A stretch of DNA of 55,531 nt from a virus. Shown one piece after another: positions 24,109 to 34,398 of the stretch. Where the stretch lies: positions 1 to 55,531 of IMG/VR virus record IMGVR_UViG_3300042446_002303; one strand, 5' to 3'. The notes under the pieces were generated by a model. That model saw only the letters and a program-made list of their open reading frames with translations. It did not search any database and was not told the origin of the DNA. The translations under genes were made by a program, and so were the position numbers. How positions within the stretch are numbered: position 1 is the stretch's first letter; the number at the start of each line of letters is the position of its first letter.

Positions 24109-24698
24109 TTTTTGCCGATCCTTTTTATCTGAGATCAACATAGCATCTGATATTTTATGATGCAATAGAAGATTTTCATATATTCATGTTCTGGGTGGTG
24201 TTGGAAGAGATCATACTCTCCCCAACGGCTAATTGGGGAGGTAAATTGTCTCAAGTGCCTGGTATGGCGCCGTATAGAGAGCATGATTTGGATGAATGTT
24301 TGGGAAAACCAAAAACTGGCGGTTGCTCGGTACCAGTATGCATTCACTACCTCGAACACAGGGTTCAGCAGCGGCAAACACAACCAAGGGCATCAGCTAC
24401 CTTGAATTGCGTCCTGATCGATGAGAATGACCACCTCAGAGCGATCCTTTTTATGCGATGCATCACATCGCAAAGATAATTTTTCAACCTACTTTGTCAC
24501 TTGGTTGTGTATTCCGGGTTCGCACTGGAGAGCATGTGTCAAGACAAACAGCGGTGCTTCCCGGTCCGGCGTATAGGGGCGCCGAGTTGTTTGCGTTCCT
24601 GATGGGTCACCATCCCTTCCGCCCGTGGACACATTACCACGATATCAAAACCTATAATAGTTCGTAGATTATAGGGGAGGTGACGCTAGTAACAACAC
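24109..24698 (-). other. Low-annotation gap with several tiny minus-strand ORFs
   Basis: No long convincing gene is seen. On the minus strand there is a ladder of short frames: 24539-24634 (31 aa, MCPRAEGMVTHQERKQLG..., basic), 24393-24473 (about 26 aa from TTG, DRSEVVILIDQDAIQGS end) and 24229-24393 (54 aa, listed separately). Plus-strand frames of 97 and 69 residues also exist but oppose the neighbours. No tRNA could be folded. Confidence 0.5.
24229..24393 (-). CDS. Possible small protein, 54 aa
   Basis: The ORF begins MPLVVFAAAEPCVRGSECIL, continues with 'QFLVFPNIHPNHALYTAPYQ' and ends ETIYLPN before TAG. Its ATG overlaps the TGA of the short frame before it (TGATG), the coupling seen throughout this genome. 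There is no recognised domain. An 82-residue frame (24135-24383) in another phase competes for the same DNA, so the call is tentative. Confidence 0.35.
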   Translation of the reverse strand: MPLVVFAAAEPCVRGSECILVPSNRQFLVFPNIHPNHALYTAPYQALETIYLPN

Positions 24699-25412
24699 TT
24701 AGAGGGGTGTTAACACTAAAAATTTTTGGAGGTTCCAATTTTCCACAACCAACTGCTCTCCCAGCTTGTGGACGCTGTAGGGCCCCGCTAATGCTTTTTC
24801 TAGAACTCTGCATTCGCTACTGCCTGATTCACTCAAATCCACCGGGCCTTGGGGCACAACATTTGTCAAGGTGTCTACCTGAAACGTTTTTCTGTATGCA
24901 CGTTCAGAGAGAGTTAGTTGCCCATCTGCCCACGATACTTCTTTCAAGCTGCTATGTTTGAAGAACCTTTTGACATTTTGTTCGTCAGTGTTTTTGGTTT
25001 CACGTACATTGCAGTTTACAGTTTTTTTCAAATTTTTCTCAGTCAAGGGCACAATTTTGTCCTTGGGTAAGTTCACAGTAGTAAATTGCCAATCATCAAT
25101 ATTACATAGTTTTGTTATATCATTTAACAAGGAAATCAAAGCGTTAGGAAAGTCCAGTGTGCGATTGAGTTCAGCAAAGCATACGTAGTAACCGTCCTTT
25201 GTTGGGGCTGGACTTACATCAGTATCCAACACCATGTAAGGCGCTCTCTCAATAAAATTACTTAAATCGTGCGCAGCATCCGCTTCCAATGCATAAAATC
25301 CCACAACAACAGCTTCATCATCGCCAATTTTGGACTCATATTCATCCACAGTAACAAGCGGAAGTATCAACCCGTCCAAGTCACCTTTGCGCAGTCCTTC
25401 CTTCAGGTTCAT
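24699..25412 (-). CDS. Hypothetical late protein, 237 aa
   Basis: I do not recognise it. It is an alpha/beta-looking soluble protein ('LILPLVTVDEYESKIGDDEA', 'VVVGFYALEADAAHDLSNFI', 'GYYVCFAELNRTLDFPNALI'). ATG 25412 overlaps the stop of the preceding gene (ATGA) behind a GGAG site, so the two are coupled and probably make interacting proteins. Late expression from the octamer at 25963 suggests a virion or assembly role. Confidence 0.65.
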   Translation of the reverse strand: MNLKEGLRKGDLDGLILPLVTVDEYESKIGDDEAVVVGFYALEADAAHDLSNFIERAPYMVLDTDVSPAPTKDGYYVCFAELNRTLDFPNALISLLNDITKLCNIDDWQFTTVNLPKDKIVPLTEKNLKKTVNCNVRETKNTDEQNVKRFFKHSSLKEVSWADGQLTLSERAYRKTFQVDTLTNVVPQGPVDLSESGSSECRVLEKALAGPYSVHKLGEQLVVENWNLQKFLVLTPL

Positions 25413-25936
25413 GTATTCATCTCCAACCCAGGTGCCTGACCTTGCGCCATCTGGTCTTCAGCATTGTCCATGTCGGTGTCCTCTACCTCTTCATCGTAAA
25501 TGTCTAGCATTTCAGGATCAAGAGTTTCAACAAAGCGGCGTGGTATTTTCATGTGAATAAGCCAAACCTTTTCTTTTTTCATTCGCGGCTTCTTGGTACC
25601 AGGTTCATAGTCATCAGGACTATGGATAGGCACAGGCACCGTTTGAAAAGTTTTTTCATATTGTATTTTGGTGCCATGTTGAGTAAGTCTCAACCCACCT
25701 TCAGGATCAGGCATGTGATGGTATGGGTATTTGAAGGTCACTTCAATCCAGTATTTTTTTACCAATGGGCCATTTACAAGCTCACCTTTGAACCAATTGT
25801 CAAATACATAGAGATTGTTGTTATCAAAGTAATCCTCAATATCCAGCATAACATCCAATAAGTCTTGTTTGGCTGTAAGCTTTTTGATTACTTCTTCAGC
25901 TTGATCTGAAAAATTTTCGAGAATTTTGTGAACCAT
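25409..25936 (-). CDS. Hypothetical late protein, 175 aa
   Basis: Start ATG 25936 is chosen over an upstream TTG at 25954. The N-terminal ~45 residues are helical; a beta-rich core follows ('KKYWIEVTFKYPYHHMPDPE', 'KVWLIHMKIPRRFVETLDPE') and then a long acidic tail (DIYDEEVEDTDMDNAEDQ). I do not recognise a family. CATAAATA lies 27 bases upstream. The acidic tail and coupling to the next gene suggest a structural partner pair. Confidence 0.65.
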   Translation of the reverse strand: MVHKILENFSDQAEEVIKKLTAKQDLLDVMLDIEDYFDNNNLYVFDNWFKGELVNGPLVKKYWIEVTFKYPYHHMPDPEGGLRLTQHGTKIQYEKTFQTVPVPIHSPDDYEPGTKKPRMKKEKVWLIHMKIPRRFVETLDPEMLDIYDEEVEDTDMDNAEDQMAQGQAPGLEMNT

Positions 25937-25962
25937 AATACTAGAAGTGCCCAATTTTCCAG

Positions 25963-25970
25963 TATTTATG
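25963..25970 (-). promoter_or_regulatory. Late-promoter-like octamer CATAAATA
   Basis: Minus strand, 27 bases before ATG 25936 and just beyond the stop of PhoH. It probably drives the 25409-25936 and 24699-25412 pair. Confidence 0.5.
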
Positions 25971-25986
25971 GTTCACAAAAGGTTGT

Positions 25987-26775
25987 TTAGTTTTCTCCGT
26001 ACCAGTCCAGTATGGTATTGATTACTGGGTGGCGTTCAACATCTTGTTGTTGAAATTCAACAACAGCCACTCGTTTGTTTGGTTTGTATCGTTGTAAGAA
26101 ATCTGTGAGACCATTTGATGTTCCCCTATCACTTTGTTTCGTATCTCCAGTCACAATCATCTTGCTGTTCTCACCAATTCGGGTCAGCGCAGAAACCATA
26201 CTGAGTTTTGTAGTGTTCTGTGCCTCATCGAGGAGAATAATGCTGTTTTTCAATGTTCTGCCTCTTATGAAAGCCATAGGAAGCAGCTCTATCACATTGT
26301 TTTCCAGCATTGTAGCAATTTGTTTGGTTGAATAAAACTCTTCAAAAATCTCCAAGATTGGCCTAGTCCAAGGAGCCATTTTGGCAAAAATGTCACCAGG
26401 CAAAAAGCCAATGTCTTTGTCATCTAAACTGATATTTGGTCGGGTAATCACAATCTTGCTAACACTGCCATTTTTCAAGCATTGGATGGCATATAGTGTG
26501 CCAAGATATGATTTACCAGTACCTGCTGGACCAATGGCAAACACAATGTTTATGTTTGGGTCTTCCAGCTTTTCAATATAAGTTTCTTGACTGAGGTTTT
26601 TGGGAATCAACTCAACTTTTTGTTTGAGATGTTTAGTAAATTGCTCAAGTTCGATGATGTTGTTTCGAACATTTTTGTTGTCAAAAATGTTGCGATCTTC
26701 TCGAGGATTGGCTCTGTTAGAGCGTTTCAATCTTCTTTGCAAGTGGCGTTCCTCCAGTAGAGAGTTGGGCACCAT
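25987..26775 (-). CDS. phoH: PhoH-like ATPase
   Basis: The 262-residue protein has Walker A GPAGTGKS (~residue 81), 'ITRPNISLDDKDIGFLPGDI' and Walker B 'ILLDEAQNTT', followed by 'RIGENSKMIVTGDTKQSDRG'. These are hallmarks of the PhoH/RhaB superfamily-1 helicase-like ATPase common in marine phages; its true phage function is unresolved. The start is uncertain: ATG 26775 has a CTTAAATA octamer three bases upstream and no ribosome site. A GGAGG inside the gene precedes an in-frame TTG (about residue 12). Confidence 0.88.
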   Translation of the reverse strand: MVPNSLLEERHLQRRLKRSNRANPREDRNIFDNKNVRNNIIELEQFTKHLKQKVELIPKNLSQETYIEKLEDPNINIVFAIGPAGTGKSYLGTLYAIQCLKNGSVSKIVITRPNISLDDKDIGFLPGDIFAKMAPWTRPILEIFEEFYSTKQIATMLENNVIELLPMAFIRGRTLKNSIILLDEAQNTTKLSMVSALTRIGENSKMIVTGDTKQSDRGTSNGLTDFLQRYKPNKRVAVVEFQQQDVERHPVINTILDWYGEN

Positions 26776-26840
26776 GAGTATTTAAGCGTGACGCTTGATG
26801 ACTGTTAAATCATGGATCAAAAACACAAATTGTGCCAACC

Positions 26841-26848
26841 CATAAATA
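26841..26848 (+). promoter_or_regulatory. Late-promoter-like octamer CATAAATA
   Basis: Plus strand, 29 bases before the ATG (26877) of the giant tail protein. Confidence 0.5.
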
Positions 26849-26876
26849 TGAAAAAACGCGATTAGTGTGGATATCC

Positions 26877-29800
26877 ATGACCAGCAACATTAGACCAGAC
26901 AGTATCAACACCAACTATCCTGTGGCCGGTTCTGACAATGAAAGTCAGGGTTTCAGAGACAATTTTGAGGCAATGAGAGTTCAACTTGCTGTTGCGGCTG
27001 CTGAAATCTCCAACCTACAAAATACCACAGTGAGGTTATCTGGACCTGTTCAAAGCAACAAGGTTGTTTTAACAAGCGATCCCAACGGCACCTTGGTTGT
27101 AACAAGATTCCAAAACAGCGATTTAGAAAACAGCATCCAATTCCCTGGGACTGGAGCTATCAGGGTTCCAGTGGGCTTGACGGCGCAACGGCCAGCAAGT
27201 AACCCACTTGCTCCCTCTACAGGTATGATCAGATTCAATACTGATTATAACAAGTTGGAATATTACAACGGCACAGCTTGGTACCTCTTGTCAGATGGTA
27301 GCCCTGGTCAAATTACACAAAATCAAGGTTTATTGAACGCAGTTGCCTTGGTTATCTACAATTTGCCATTTATTCGGGCGCAAGTTAATTCTTGGGTACA
27401 AGGCAATTATCCCCTGGGTTATTCTTTAACCCCCTCTCAACTGGAAAAATGCAGCAGAGACTTGACTACTATCCTGTTTGCTGTAATGAATGACACATTG
27501 CTGGGCTCTACTTATAACAGTGTTGCAGCTGGCAACGCTTACTGGAACGGTGTTACAAGTGTTTTAATTTATAATACACCTGCGCAGAAACAATTGACTG
27601 TTGATGCGTTAACTTATGCATTGAGTTTGGTTCAAAAAATCGTTGCTAATATCGCTATTGTACCAGATTATCCAGCTGTTGTACCACCCAGTCAAGTAAT
27701 TATACCCAGCTTCAGTGGCGGCGTAGTAGCCTATGCTCCTATTGCCAGCAATATTGCGATTATCAATAATATTATCCTAACTGGACCCAGCACTGAATAT
27801 GCCAACTTTGTTCCCACCTCGTTGGGAAATTTCAGCGCACAAACACTGGTATATTTGAACCTTGAATTCTTGAGTCAAGAAGTAGTTGGCTGGATCAACA
27901 ACCAATTTCCAGCCCCTTACTTTTACGATCAAAACAAATGTGCTCGTGATGTGCAACTGATTGCCGCGTGTGTTATGAGCGATGTTTTGAGTGGCATCAA
28001 TCTCAATAGCTACCTAGCTGGCAACAAATATTATGAGTCTGGGAAAACAGTAATACCTGGACAGGTAGAGGTTACTGTTGCGGCCTTGAACCATCTAAAA
28101 ACCCTGATGAACGATGTGGTTACAAACACCTCAGTTGCACCTGTTTACAGTTTGGTGCCCCAAGTATTTGACATCGCCTACACTGATGGTGGACTTTGGA
28201 CAAATGACATTGTTGCACGTATTGATCTTATCATCAACATTTTGGAGACAGGTCCACAACCCATTCCTGCACCGTCAGGCGGCCCTGCTGGTCCTGTTGG
28301 TGCAACCGGCCCAACCGGCCCCTTAGGAGGTCCCACCGGCCCAGCCGGACCAGGGGGCACACCTGGTGGACCCACACAAGCTGTTCAATTCAATAATGGG
28401 GGAACATTTGCTGGATCAGCAGATCTCAAATGGGACGGATCTAAACTCAACGCCAGTAAGCTGGCTGTAGACCAAGTTTTAATTGATAATGATGTAATCA
28501 CCAACAGCTTGGCTACAGGTATTTTGAATTTGAATGCCAAAGGGCAAGTTACTAGCTTGAATATCAACAATCCTGGAAGCGGATACACACTTGTTCCAGC
28601 TATTACAATTGATCCACCACCACCTGGTGGCGTGCAAGCTGTTGCAGAAGCTGTTATGGGCGCTGTACCTATCGTTGTGCCCTGGGATCGTGGCGCTGGA
28701 TATACGCCAGGCGACGCCTTGACAGTTCAAGGCGGAGTATTCTCTGCACCCACTTTGTTACAAGTGGAAACAGCTAGAATCAAGAGCATACTTGTTGATG
28801 CCAACAATGAAGGACGTGGGTATAAGCCCAATGATATTCTCACTGTCAGTGGTGGTGATGGACCAGCATCAGCTACTATTATTATCACTAGAGTCAAATT
28901 GATTGAACCACAAATAATTGCACAAGGTGTGGGATACATCACAGGTGAGGAAATCACTGTTTTTGGTGGTTCAGGCACACCTGCCACATCTATTATCTCA
29001 GCTGACCCCATTCAAATATCGGGGAAATATGATACAAACAATTTTGTTACAAATCCAGCAATCAAAACCTATACAGTTCCATTCACTATTGATCCATTGG
29101 ATTATAGTGGCGTTACTGTTACGTTAAATGGCACGATTATCCTAGGGGCTGTATACAGCTTTGCGCCCAACGGCCTGCAAACAGATATCACATTCTTGCC
29201 AGCCTTTTCTCTGCAAGCTGGCGATGTAATTGGTGTATTTTACAATAGTTTCTCAGGTGACGGGGTTGAAACAAACTTTGATCTCAGCCGTGCAATTATA
29301 CCAGCTGACTATTTTGATTTGTATGTGACTCTTGACAACGTGAAACAAACACTGGGTACAAACTACACAGTAAGTCAGCCCGCTAGTGTGACCAGGCTTA
29401 CCTTTGTGAACCCTCCTAGTAATGGCTCAGTTATTTCTGTTATTTTGGGCGGACGTGTAACAGACATAACAATCAACAACTCAGGGTCTTATAGAGAACT
29501 GCCCAATATTGTGGCTAACCCCGCTGTTGGTGGCAGTGGCCGTGGCCTACTTACTGAATATCAAACAGCAGCCAAATACAGTGTTACTGAGAGCACTTGC
29601 CAACTCCAAAATCAAGGACCTTACTACACCCTGCCACCTTTGACCAATAACAAAGCCACTGGCGGCAGCGGTTACGGCGTTCAATTCAATATGGTGAGTG
29701 AGATCAACACTCTTATTATTACTGATCCTGGATACTATAGTTTCCTACCCACATTGCTGAACAACCCTGTAGTTGGTGGAACAGGAACTGGCGCTAGGGT

Positions 29801-32800
29801 AAATCTCAGCTACGGTCTGATTGCTGCCATAGTCAACAGCAGTGGTAGTGGATACACAAATACACCCAAAGCAATTGTGCAACCAAGCCCGTCTGGTAAT
29901 ACGGCTCGTGTAACACCTGTAATGACAGGCGCCAGAGTAAGTGTTGGTGATTTGGTAGTAACTGGCGTTAGCAAAGGTACTGCACCTGCTGTTACTAACG
30001 TAATTTGGGTAACAAAAGATGGTGATGACAACAATGATGGTTTGGCTGAAGACCGGGCAAAAAGAACCGTCAAAGCTGCTGCTGCAATCGCAAAACCATT
30101 TACAACAATTTTTGTCCGAAGCGGCAACTATTACGAAAACAACCCCATCTATTTGCCTGAGCGAGTGTCAGTTATTGGCGATAACTTGCGTAGAGTAAAT
30201 CTCTTTTACAATAATCCTACAAAAGACTTCTTTTGGGTCAACAATGCCTGTTACATTGCAGGCGTGAGTTTCAGAGGTGGTAAGGCGCCAGGATTTGCTA
30301 TCACCTATCCTCCTTTGGCAGGCGATCCCGATCTTCCTCCTGGTGTGCCTGGGGGAGCAGGAGTAATCAGCACAAGTCCTTATGTTCAAAACTGCACATG
30401 TTTTAACGAAACTGGCGGTGGGATGAAAGTGGATGGAAACCTTGCCAAAGGTTTGAAGAGTATGGTTTTGGATGGCTTCACTCAATATAACCAAGGCGGT
30501 CCTGGCATCTACATTACAAACCAAGGTTACGCACAGTTGGTGTCAATCTTCACTATCTGTACTACAATTGGCACATGGGTAGAAAATGGTGCAACATGCA
30601 GCATAAGCAACAGCAATACCAGCTTCGGAGATATTGGTATTTTGGCTGATGGCATAAGTCCCTATCTCTATGGCGGCAGAATCAAAGCTGGCACGGGACG
30701 ATTCCGTGTTGATACTATTGACATCAAGAATATTATCCAACGTCCATTTGTGGGCCTTGTGGCTACTGTTGGTCCTGAGTTCAGCTATGTGAGCGAAATA
30801 CAAGTAATTGATCAAGGACAGGGATATACTAGTACACCCCTAGTGCTGTTGGATCCACCAATTGGTTACGCAAGACAGCGTGCTGAATTTCAAGCAGTAG
30901 TAACAAGTGGAGCTATTACCGCGTTGAATAATATAGAAAAAGGATCTGGTTATACAGGCGGCGCATACGCAACAATTTACGATCCCAGTGGTACTGGAGC
31001 AATTATTGGTGCGGTGATTTACAGTTGCAGAAGCGATATAGCTAGCGGAGTGGCTATTTTGAATGGTGGTCGCGGTTATGCACTTAACGACACCATAACA
31101 ATTAGTGGAGGAACTTTCCCAAATCTGCAAGTGAATACGCCAGTGTTGCTTCAAGTAGCTGCTGTAGGTTTGGGAGGTGCAGTAACATCAGTTTTTGTGA
31201 TTGATGAAGGCGAATACACAGACCTCCCTATAGTTTCTGGTGCGGCTACCACTAGCAGCGGCATAGGAACTGGATTCAGTTGCAGTATCAATTTTGGCGT
31301 AAACAGTATAAATCTCGCCAGCAGTGGCACAGGTTACACAAGCCCCACTGTTACTATAAGTGGTGGCGGTGGCATCACAGCCAAAGGTCGTGCAGAGTAT
31401 GACAACACAACTGGCACAATTCGTGAAGTCACACTCATAAGTCAGGGCGGTGGTTATATAGCTCAACCCATTGTCACTATTGAGGGTGGTGGAGGATCAG
31501 GTAATGGCGACACTGGTGCAACAGCTATTACTGAGGTAACAGCTGGTGTTGTCACAAATATACGGATTACAAATCCAGGATCAAACTTTGTAATTGACCC
31601 CACTGTGCGCTTCTCAGGAGGCGGGGGCGCTGGTGCCAAAGCTGGCCAAATTTGGTATCAAGCTGTTGGTGCTAGCGTAAACAGTGTCTTTACAACCTCA
31701 AACAACACCTATTTCAATGGTGGGCAAGGCTATCAAATAAATGACCTGCTCGAGGTGGTTGGAGGAGAAGGCACGGCGAGAACTCGTGTCCGAGTAGTTG
31801 CTGTCGCATCAAATGGATTTACGTCTGGTATTGTAACAAGAGTTGTTATTGACACAGCTGGCAAATATTCAAAGATGCCTACACTAAATGGCGTTGAAAC
31901 TCAGTATGTTCTCAGTGGAAGTGGCACAGGATGCTTACTTGATCTCAGTATGGGCCTTGCAGCTATTGATCTAGCAAGCGGCGGTAACAGTTACAGTGCT
32001 GGTCCTCGAGTAAGATTCCAAGGTGGTGATGCTGAAAGCTTCAGCTTTTTGACTGCTAAGGCAGCAGTCAGTCCTATTGACACAGCAAATACATTGCTAG
32101 CTATCACATATGCTAGAGACTGGGCATATAATCTGATTGATAACAACCCAACCCCACCTGCCGGATATGTTGGCAGTCCTTATCAAGCTACTGAGCTGCC
32201 TGTTGTTGATCCAGCTTTGCCCAACGGATTGGATGCCACAACTGGGGTGACTGCGTTCTTTACAAATACAAGTCAAATAATAAATTACGGGACAAGCCTG
32301 AGTCCTTACGACAATGCCAGTAGCTTGCTGCTCCTGAACAAAGCCTTCTTACAAGCAGAGGTATTGGCTTATGTGAATTGGCAGTATCCAGGATTCTTCA
32401 ACGCATTAGCTGGTGGTAATCCCACAGAGGCAGCTAGACTACAAGCACTATGCAGCAGAGATGTTGGATACATTGTTGATGCTCTCTCAATTGACTGTTC
32501 AACTGGCGGCTTTGTAAGAAGTATACGAGCAGGACAATCTTACTGGAATGGGATAGTCAGTAAGCTTCCAGGACAAGCTGCGGAAACTATTGATGCGATC
32601 AATTATATCTTGGCATGGGGGTTGAATCTTATCAACAATATATCAACTCCACCAGGTGCGTACCCAGGTGCACCTTTCCAAACAGCAGTGACCGCAAGTG
32701 TCAATCCAGTGCTTACAAATGGAGTGTATGCTGCCTCTAACTTAACAGCAGCAGTGAATGTTATCACCAACTTGATCTCCAACGGCCTGCCATTTACAGG

Positions 32801-34370
32801 ATATAATAGTGCAAGTGCTCTTTTGAAAGCCAATTATGCATTCTTACAAGCTGAAGTAACAGCATATGCAAATACTTTGGTGTCTATGACTACAGATGAG
32901 AAAGCTAATTTTGCCAAACTCATTGGCCAAGTTATTGACAGCGTCAGTGGTGATATCATTGGGGCTGGGGGTACTCCTGCTATTGCTGAGGCTAAATTGT
33001 ATCCAAAATACTACACTATAAGTAGTGCCACGCCGTTGGTAATAAATGGGGGCCCTGTAATACCAGCACCATTGGCAGCAAGCCTTAGTTTCAGAAGTGG
33101 CCAACGCTATTGGGATGGTGTAACCAGTTTGATACCTGGTCAATCAACACAAACTATTCAGGCCATAAATTTCGCCAAGAGTCTAAGTCAAAACATAGTT
33201 CAAAACACTGCTGTTGTTCCGCTGCAAGTTTCTGTAGCACAAGTTACAAATGGAAGTTTGAGTGGTGGAGCAGCTACTTTGAATGGCGTAACAGCATTTT
33301 TCGACCATATAACCACATTTATTAACGATGGCTTAAGTGTAGCCAATATAAGATATACCCATGCAGGACTGCTCCTACAGGCCAACAGAGCATTCCTCCA
33401 AGCTGAAATTGGTGCATGGGTAAGTATTACCTATCCTGGATTTTTATCACCCGCACAACTGACACTGTGTGAACGAGATGTGGGATTGATTGTAGATGGC
33501 ATGACACTTGATGCAACAAAAGGTGGAGTAATTGAGGCCTTGCGTAGTGGTAGAAATTACTGGAACGGTGTAACCAGCTTGATTGGTGGGCAAGAAAGTC
33601 AAACCATCGCTGCTTTGACCCAACTACGCACGTTGGTTATGGACGTTATCACCAATAGTGCAATTATACCTATCCAGGGGGTTGTGCCACAAGTAGTCAA
33701 CCCAGCATTAAATTATGGCAGTTATAGCTCACAAAACTTGGAAGCCTCTTTTGATGTATTGATCAGCACAATAAACCCCCTCTATGGTCCCAAAAATCTA
33801 CGCTGGAATAATTCCAGTCAATTGTTACGATTGAACAAGCAATTTATTCAAGCAGAAGTAACGCAATATGTGTTGAATACTTTTGGTCCAGGGTTCTTAA
33901 CAGCTGATCAACTGAGCTTGTGTACACGTGACACTGGATTTATTGTGGATGCAGTAGCAGCTGATTTAGTAGGAGCCGGTGGGTCACTGCTCAGCGATAC
34001 TGTGGAAAACGAAACAACTGTCACACTTGAAGAAGTTACAGACTATGCACCTTTGGATGATGAAACTGTAAACTTTTATCAAGTAAGTGTTGCATCTGCA
34101 TCCAGTCACACTTTTGAATATGTGGGCGCAGGAACAGATATCAACACCTGCTTGCCTCAGTTAGGTGGTGTACCTATACAGGAAAACGAAGTTGTAATGA
34201 GACGCGGTGGGAGAATTTACTACACTAGCACCGATCACAAAGGTGACTTCCGTATTGGCGAAGGATTAGTTATCAATCAGAATACTGGCACACTTAGTGG
34301 ACGTGTGTTTGCCAAAAGCTTGTTTGGCCTTGTAACACCATTTATTTTGAGTATTGAGTCTAGTGGTTAA
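26877..34370 (+). CDS. Giant modular tail/adhesin protein (2498 aa)
   Basis: The start ATG 26877 is chosen because MTSNI matches the paralogous start at 47673. Order of parts: an N-terminal GFRDNF module (~1-65); the VPVG...QRP...MIRFNT fibre module (~100-140); two helical modules (C-S/A-RD core, AGNAYWNGVTS type); a short collagen linker (~475-500); repeats of a GSGYT...P-x-V-x-GG beta motif; a pectate-lyase-like stretch ('DGDDNNDGLAEDRAKRTVKA', 'VRSGNYYENNPIYLPERVSV', ~1045-1140); more GSGY motifs; four further helical modules ('FLQAEV', 'RDVGLIVDGM', 'YWNGVTSLI'); and a 'GDFRIGEGLVINQNTGTLSG' C-terminus. I recognise these pieces from very large tail proteins of T4-like marine phages. Likely a long fibre or baseplate-attached adhesin. 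Confidence 0.85.
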   Translation: MTSNIRPDSINTNYPVAGSDNESQGFRDNFEAMRVQLAVAAAEISNLQNTTVRLSGPVQSNKVVLTSDPNGTLVVTRFQNSDLENSIQFPGTGAIRVPVGLTAQRPASNPLAPSTGMIRFNTDYNKLEYYNGTAWYLLSDGSPGQITQNQGLLNAVALVIYNLPFIRAQVNSWVQGNYPLGYSLTPSQLEKCSRDLTTILFAVMNDTLLGSTYNSVAAGNAYWNGVTSVLIYNTPAQKQLTVDALTYALSLVQKIVANIAIVPDYPAVVPPSQVIIPSFSGGVVAYAPIASNIAIINNIILTGPSTEYANFVPTSLGNFSAQTLVYLNLEFLSQEVVGWINNQFPAPYFYDQNKCARDVQLIAACVMSDVLSGINLNSYLAGNKYYESGKTVIPGQVEVTVAALNHLKTLMNDVVTNTSVAPVYSLVPQVFDIAYTDGGLWTNDIVARIDLIINILETGPQPIPAPSGGPAGPVGATGPTGPLGGPTGPAGPGGTPGGPTQAVQFNNGGTFAGSADLKWDGSKLNASKLAVDQVLIDNDVITNSLATGILNLNAKGQVTSLNINNPGSGYTLVPAITIDPPPPGGVQAVAEAVMGAVPIVVPWDRGAGYTPGDALTVQGGVFSAPTLLQVETARIKSILVDANNEGRGYKPNDILTVSGGDGPASATIIITRVKLIEPQIIAQGVGYITGEEITVFGGSGTPATSIISADPIQISGKYDTNNFVTNPAIKTYTVPFTIDPLDYSGVTVTLNGTIILGAVYSFAPNGLQTDITFLPAFSLQAGDVIGVFYNSFSGDGVETNFDLSRAIIPADYFDLYVTLDNVKQTLGTNYTVSQPASVTRLTFVNPPSNGSVISVILGGRVTDITINNSGSYRELPNIVANPAVGGSGRGLLTEYQTAAKYSVTESTCQLQNQGPYYTLPPLTNNKATGGSGYGVQFNMVSEINTLIITDPGYYSFLPTLLNNPVVGGTGTGARVNLSYGLIAAIVNSSGSGYTNTPKAIVQPSPSGNTARVTPVMTGARVSVGDLVVTGVSKGTAPAVTNVIWVTKDGDDNNDGLAEDRAKRTVKAAAAIAKPFTTIFVRSGNYYENNPIYLPERVSVIGDNLRRVNLFYNNPTKDFFWVNNACYIAGVSFRGGKAPGFAITYPPLAGDPDLPPGVPGGAGVISTSPYVQNCTCFNETGGGMKVDGNLAKGLKSMVLDGFTQYNQGGPGIYITNQGYAQLVSIFTICTTIGTWVENGATCSISNSNTSFGDIGILADGISPYLYGGRIKAGTGRFRVDTIDIKNIIQRPFVGLVATVGPEFSYVSEIQVIDQGQGYTSTPLVLLDPPIGYARQRAEFQAVVTSGAITALNNIEKGSGYTGGAYATIYDPSGTGAIIGAVIYSCRSDIASGVAILNGGRGYALNDTITISGGTFPNLQVNTPVLLQVAAVGLGGAVTSVFVIDEGEYTDLPIVSGAATTSSGIGTGFSCSINFGVNSINLASSGTGYTSPTVTISGGGGITAKGRAEYDNTTGTIREVTLISQGGGYIAQPIVTIEGGGGSGNGDTGATAITEVTAGVVTNIRITNPGSNFVIDPTVRFSGGGGAGAKAGQIWYQAVGASVNSVFTTSNNTYFNGGQGYQINDLLEVVGGEGTARTRVRVVAVASNGFTSGIVTRVVIDTAGKYSKMPTLNGVETQYVLSGSGTGCLLDLSMGLAAIDLASGGNSYSAGPRVRFQGGDAESFSFLTAKAAVSPIDTANTLLAITYARDWAYNLIDNNPTPPAGYVGSPYQATELPVVDPALPNGLDATTGVTAFFTNTSQIINYGTSLSPYDNASSLLLLNKAFLQAEVLAYVNWQYPGFFNALAGGNPTEAARLQALCSRDVGYIVDALSIDCSTGGFVRSIRAGQSYWNGIVSKLPGQAAETIDAINYILAWGLNLINNISTPPGAYPGAPFQTAVTASVNPVLTNGVYAASNLTAAVNVITNLISNGLPFTGYNSASALLKANYAFLQAEVTAYANTLVSMTTDEKANFAKLIGQVIDSVSGDIIGAGGTPAIAEAKLYPKYYTISSATPLVINGGPVIPAPLAASLSFRSGQRYWDGVTSLIPGQSTQTIQAINFAKSLSQNIVQNTAVVPLQVSVAQVTNGSLSGGAATLNGVTAFFDHITTFINDGLSVANIRYTHAGLLLQANRAFLQAEIGAWVSITYPGFLSPAQLTLCERDVGLIVDGMTLDATKGGVIEALRSGRNYWNGVTSLIGGQESQTIAALTQLRTLVMDVITNSAIIPIQGVVPQVVNPALNYGSYSSQNLEASFDVLISTINPLYGPKNLRWNNSSQLLRLNKQFIQAEVTQYVLNTFGPGFLTADQLSLCTRDTGFIVDAVAADLVGAGGSLLSDTVENETTVTLEEVTDYAPLDDETVNFYQVSVASASSHTFEYVGAGTDINTCLPQLGGVPIQENEVVMRRGGRIYYTSTDHKGDFRIGEGLVINQNTGTLSGRVFAKSLFGLVTPFILSIESSG

Positions 34371-34390
34371 GACAAGGTAGTTGACATACC

Positions 34391-34398
34391 TATAAATA
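34391..34398 (+). promoter_or_regulatory. T4-type late promoter octamer TATAAATA
   Basis: Exact match on the plus strand, 35 bases before ATG 34433. With 3598-3605 it is one of the two perfect copies I see in the window. Confidence 0.65.

Noticed and set aside
24480-24560. T-arm-like GGGTTCGC segment suggesting a tRNA
   Set aside because: The loop lacks the invariant A58, the stem needs a wobble pair, and no acceptor, D or anticodon arms can be folded around it on either strand.
24186-24667. Plus-strand frames of 97 and 69 residues
   Set aside because: They oppose the direction of both flanks, lack ribosome sites and have random-looking composition.
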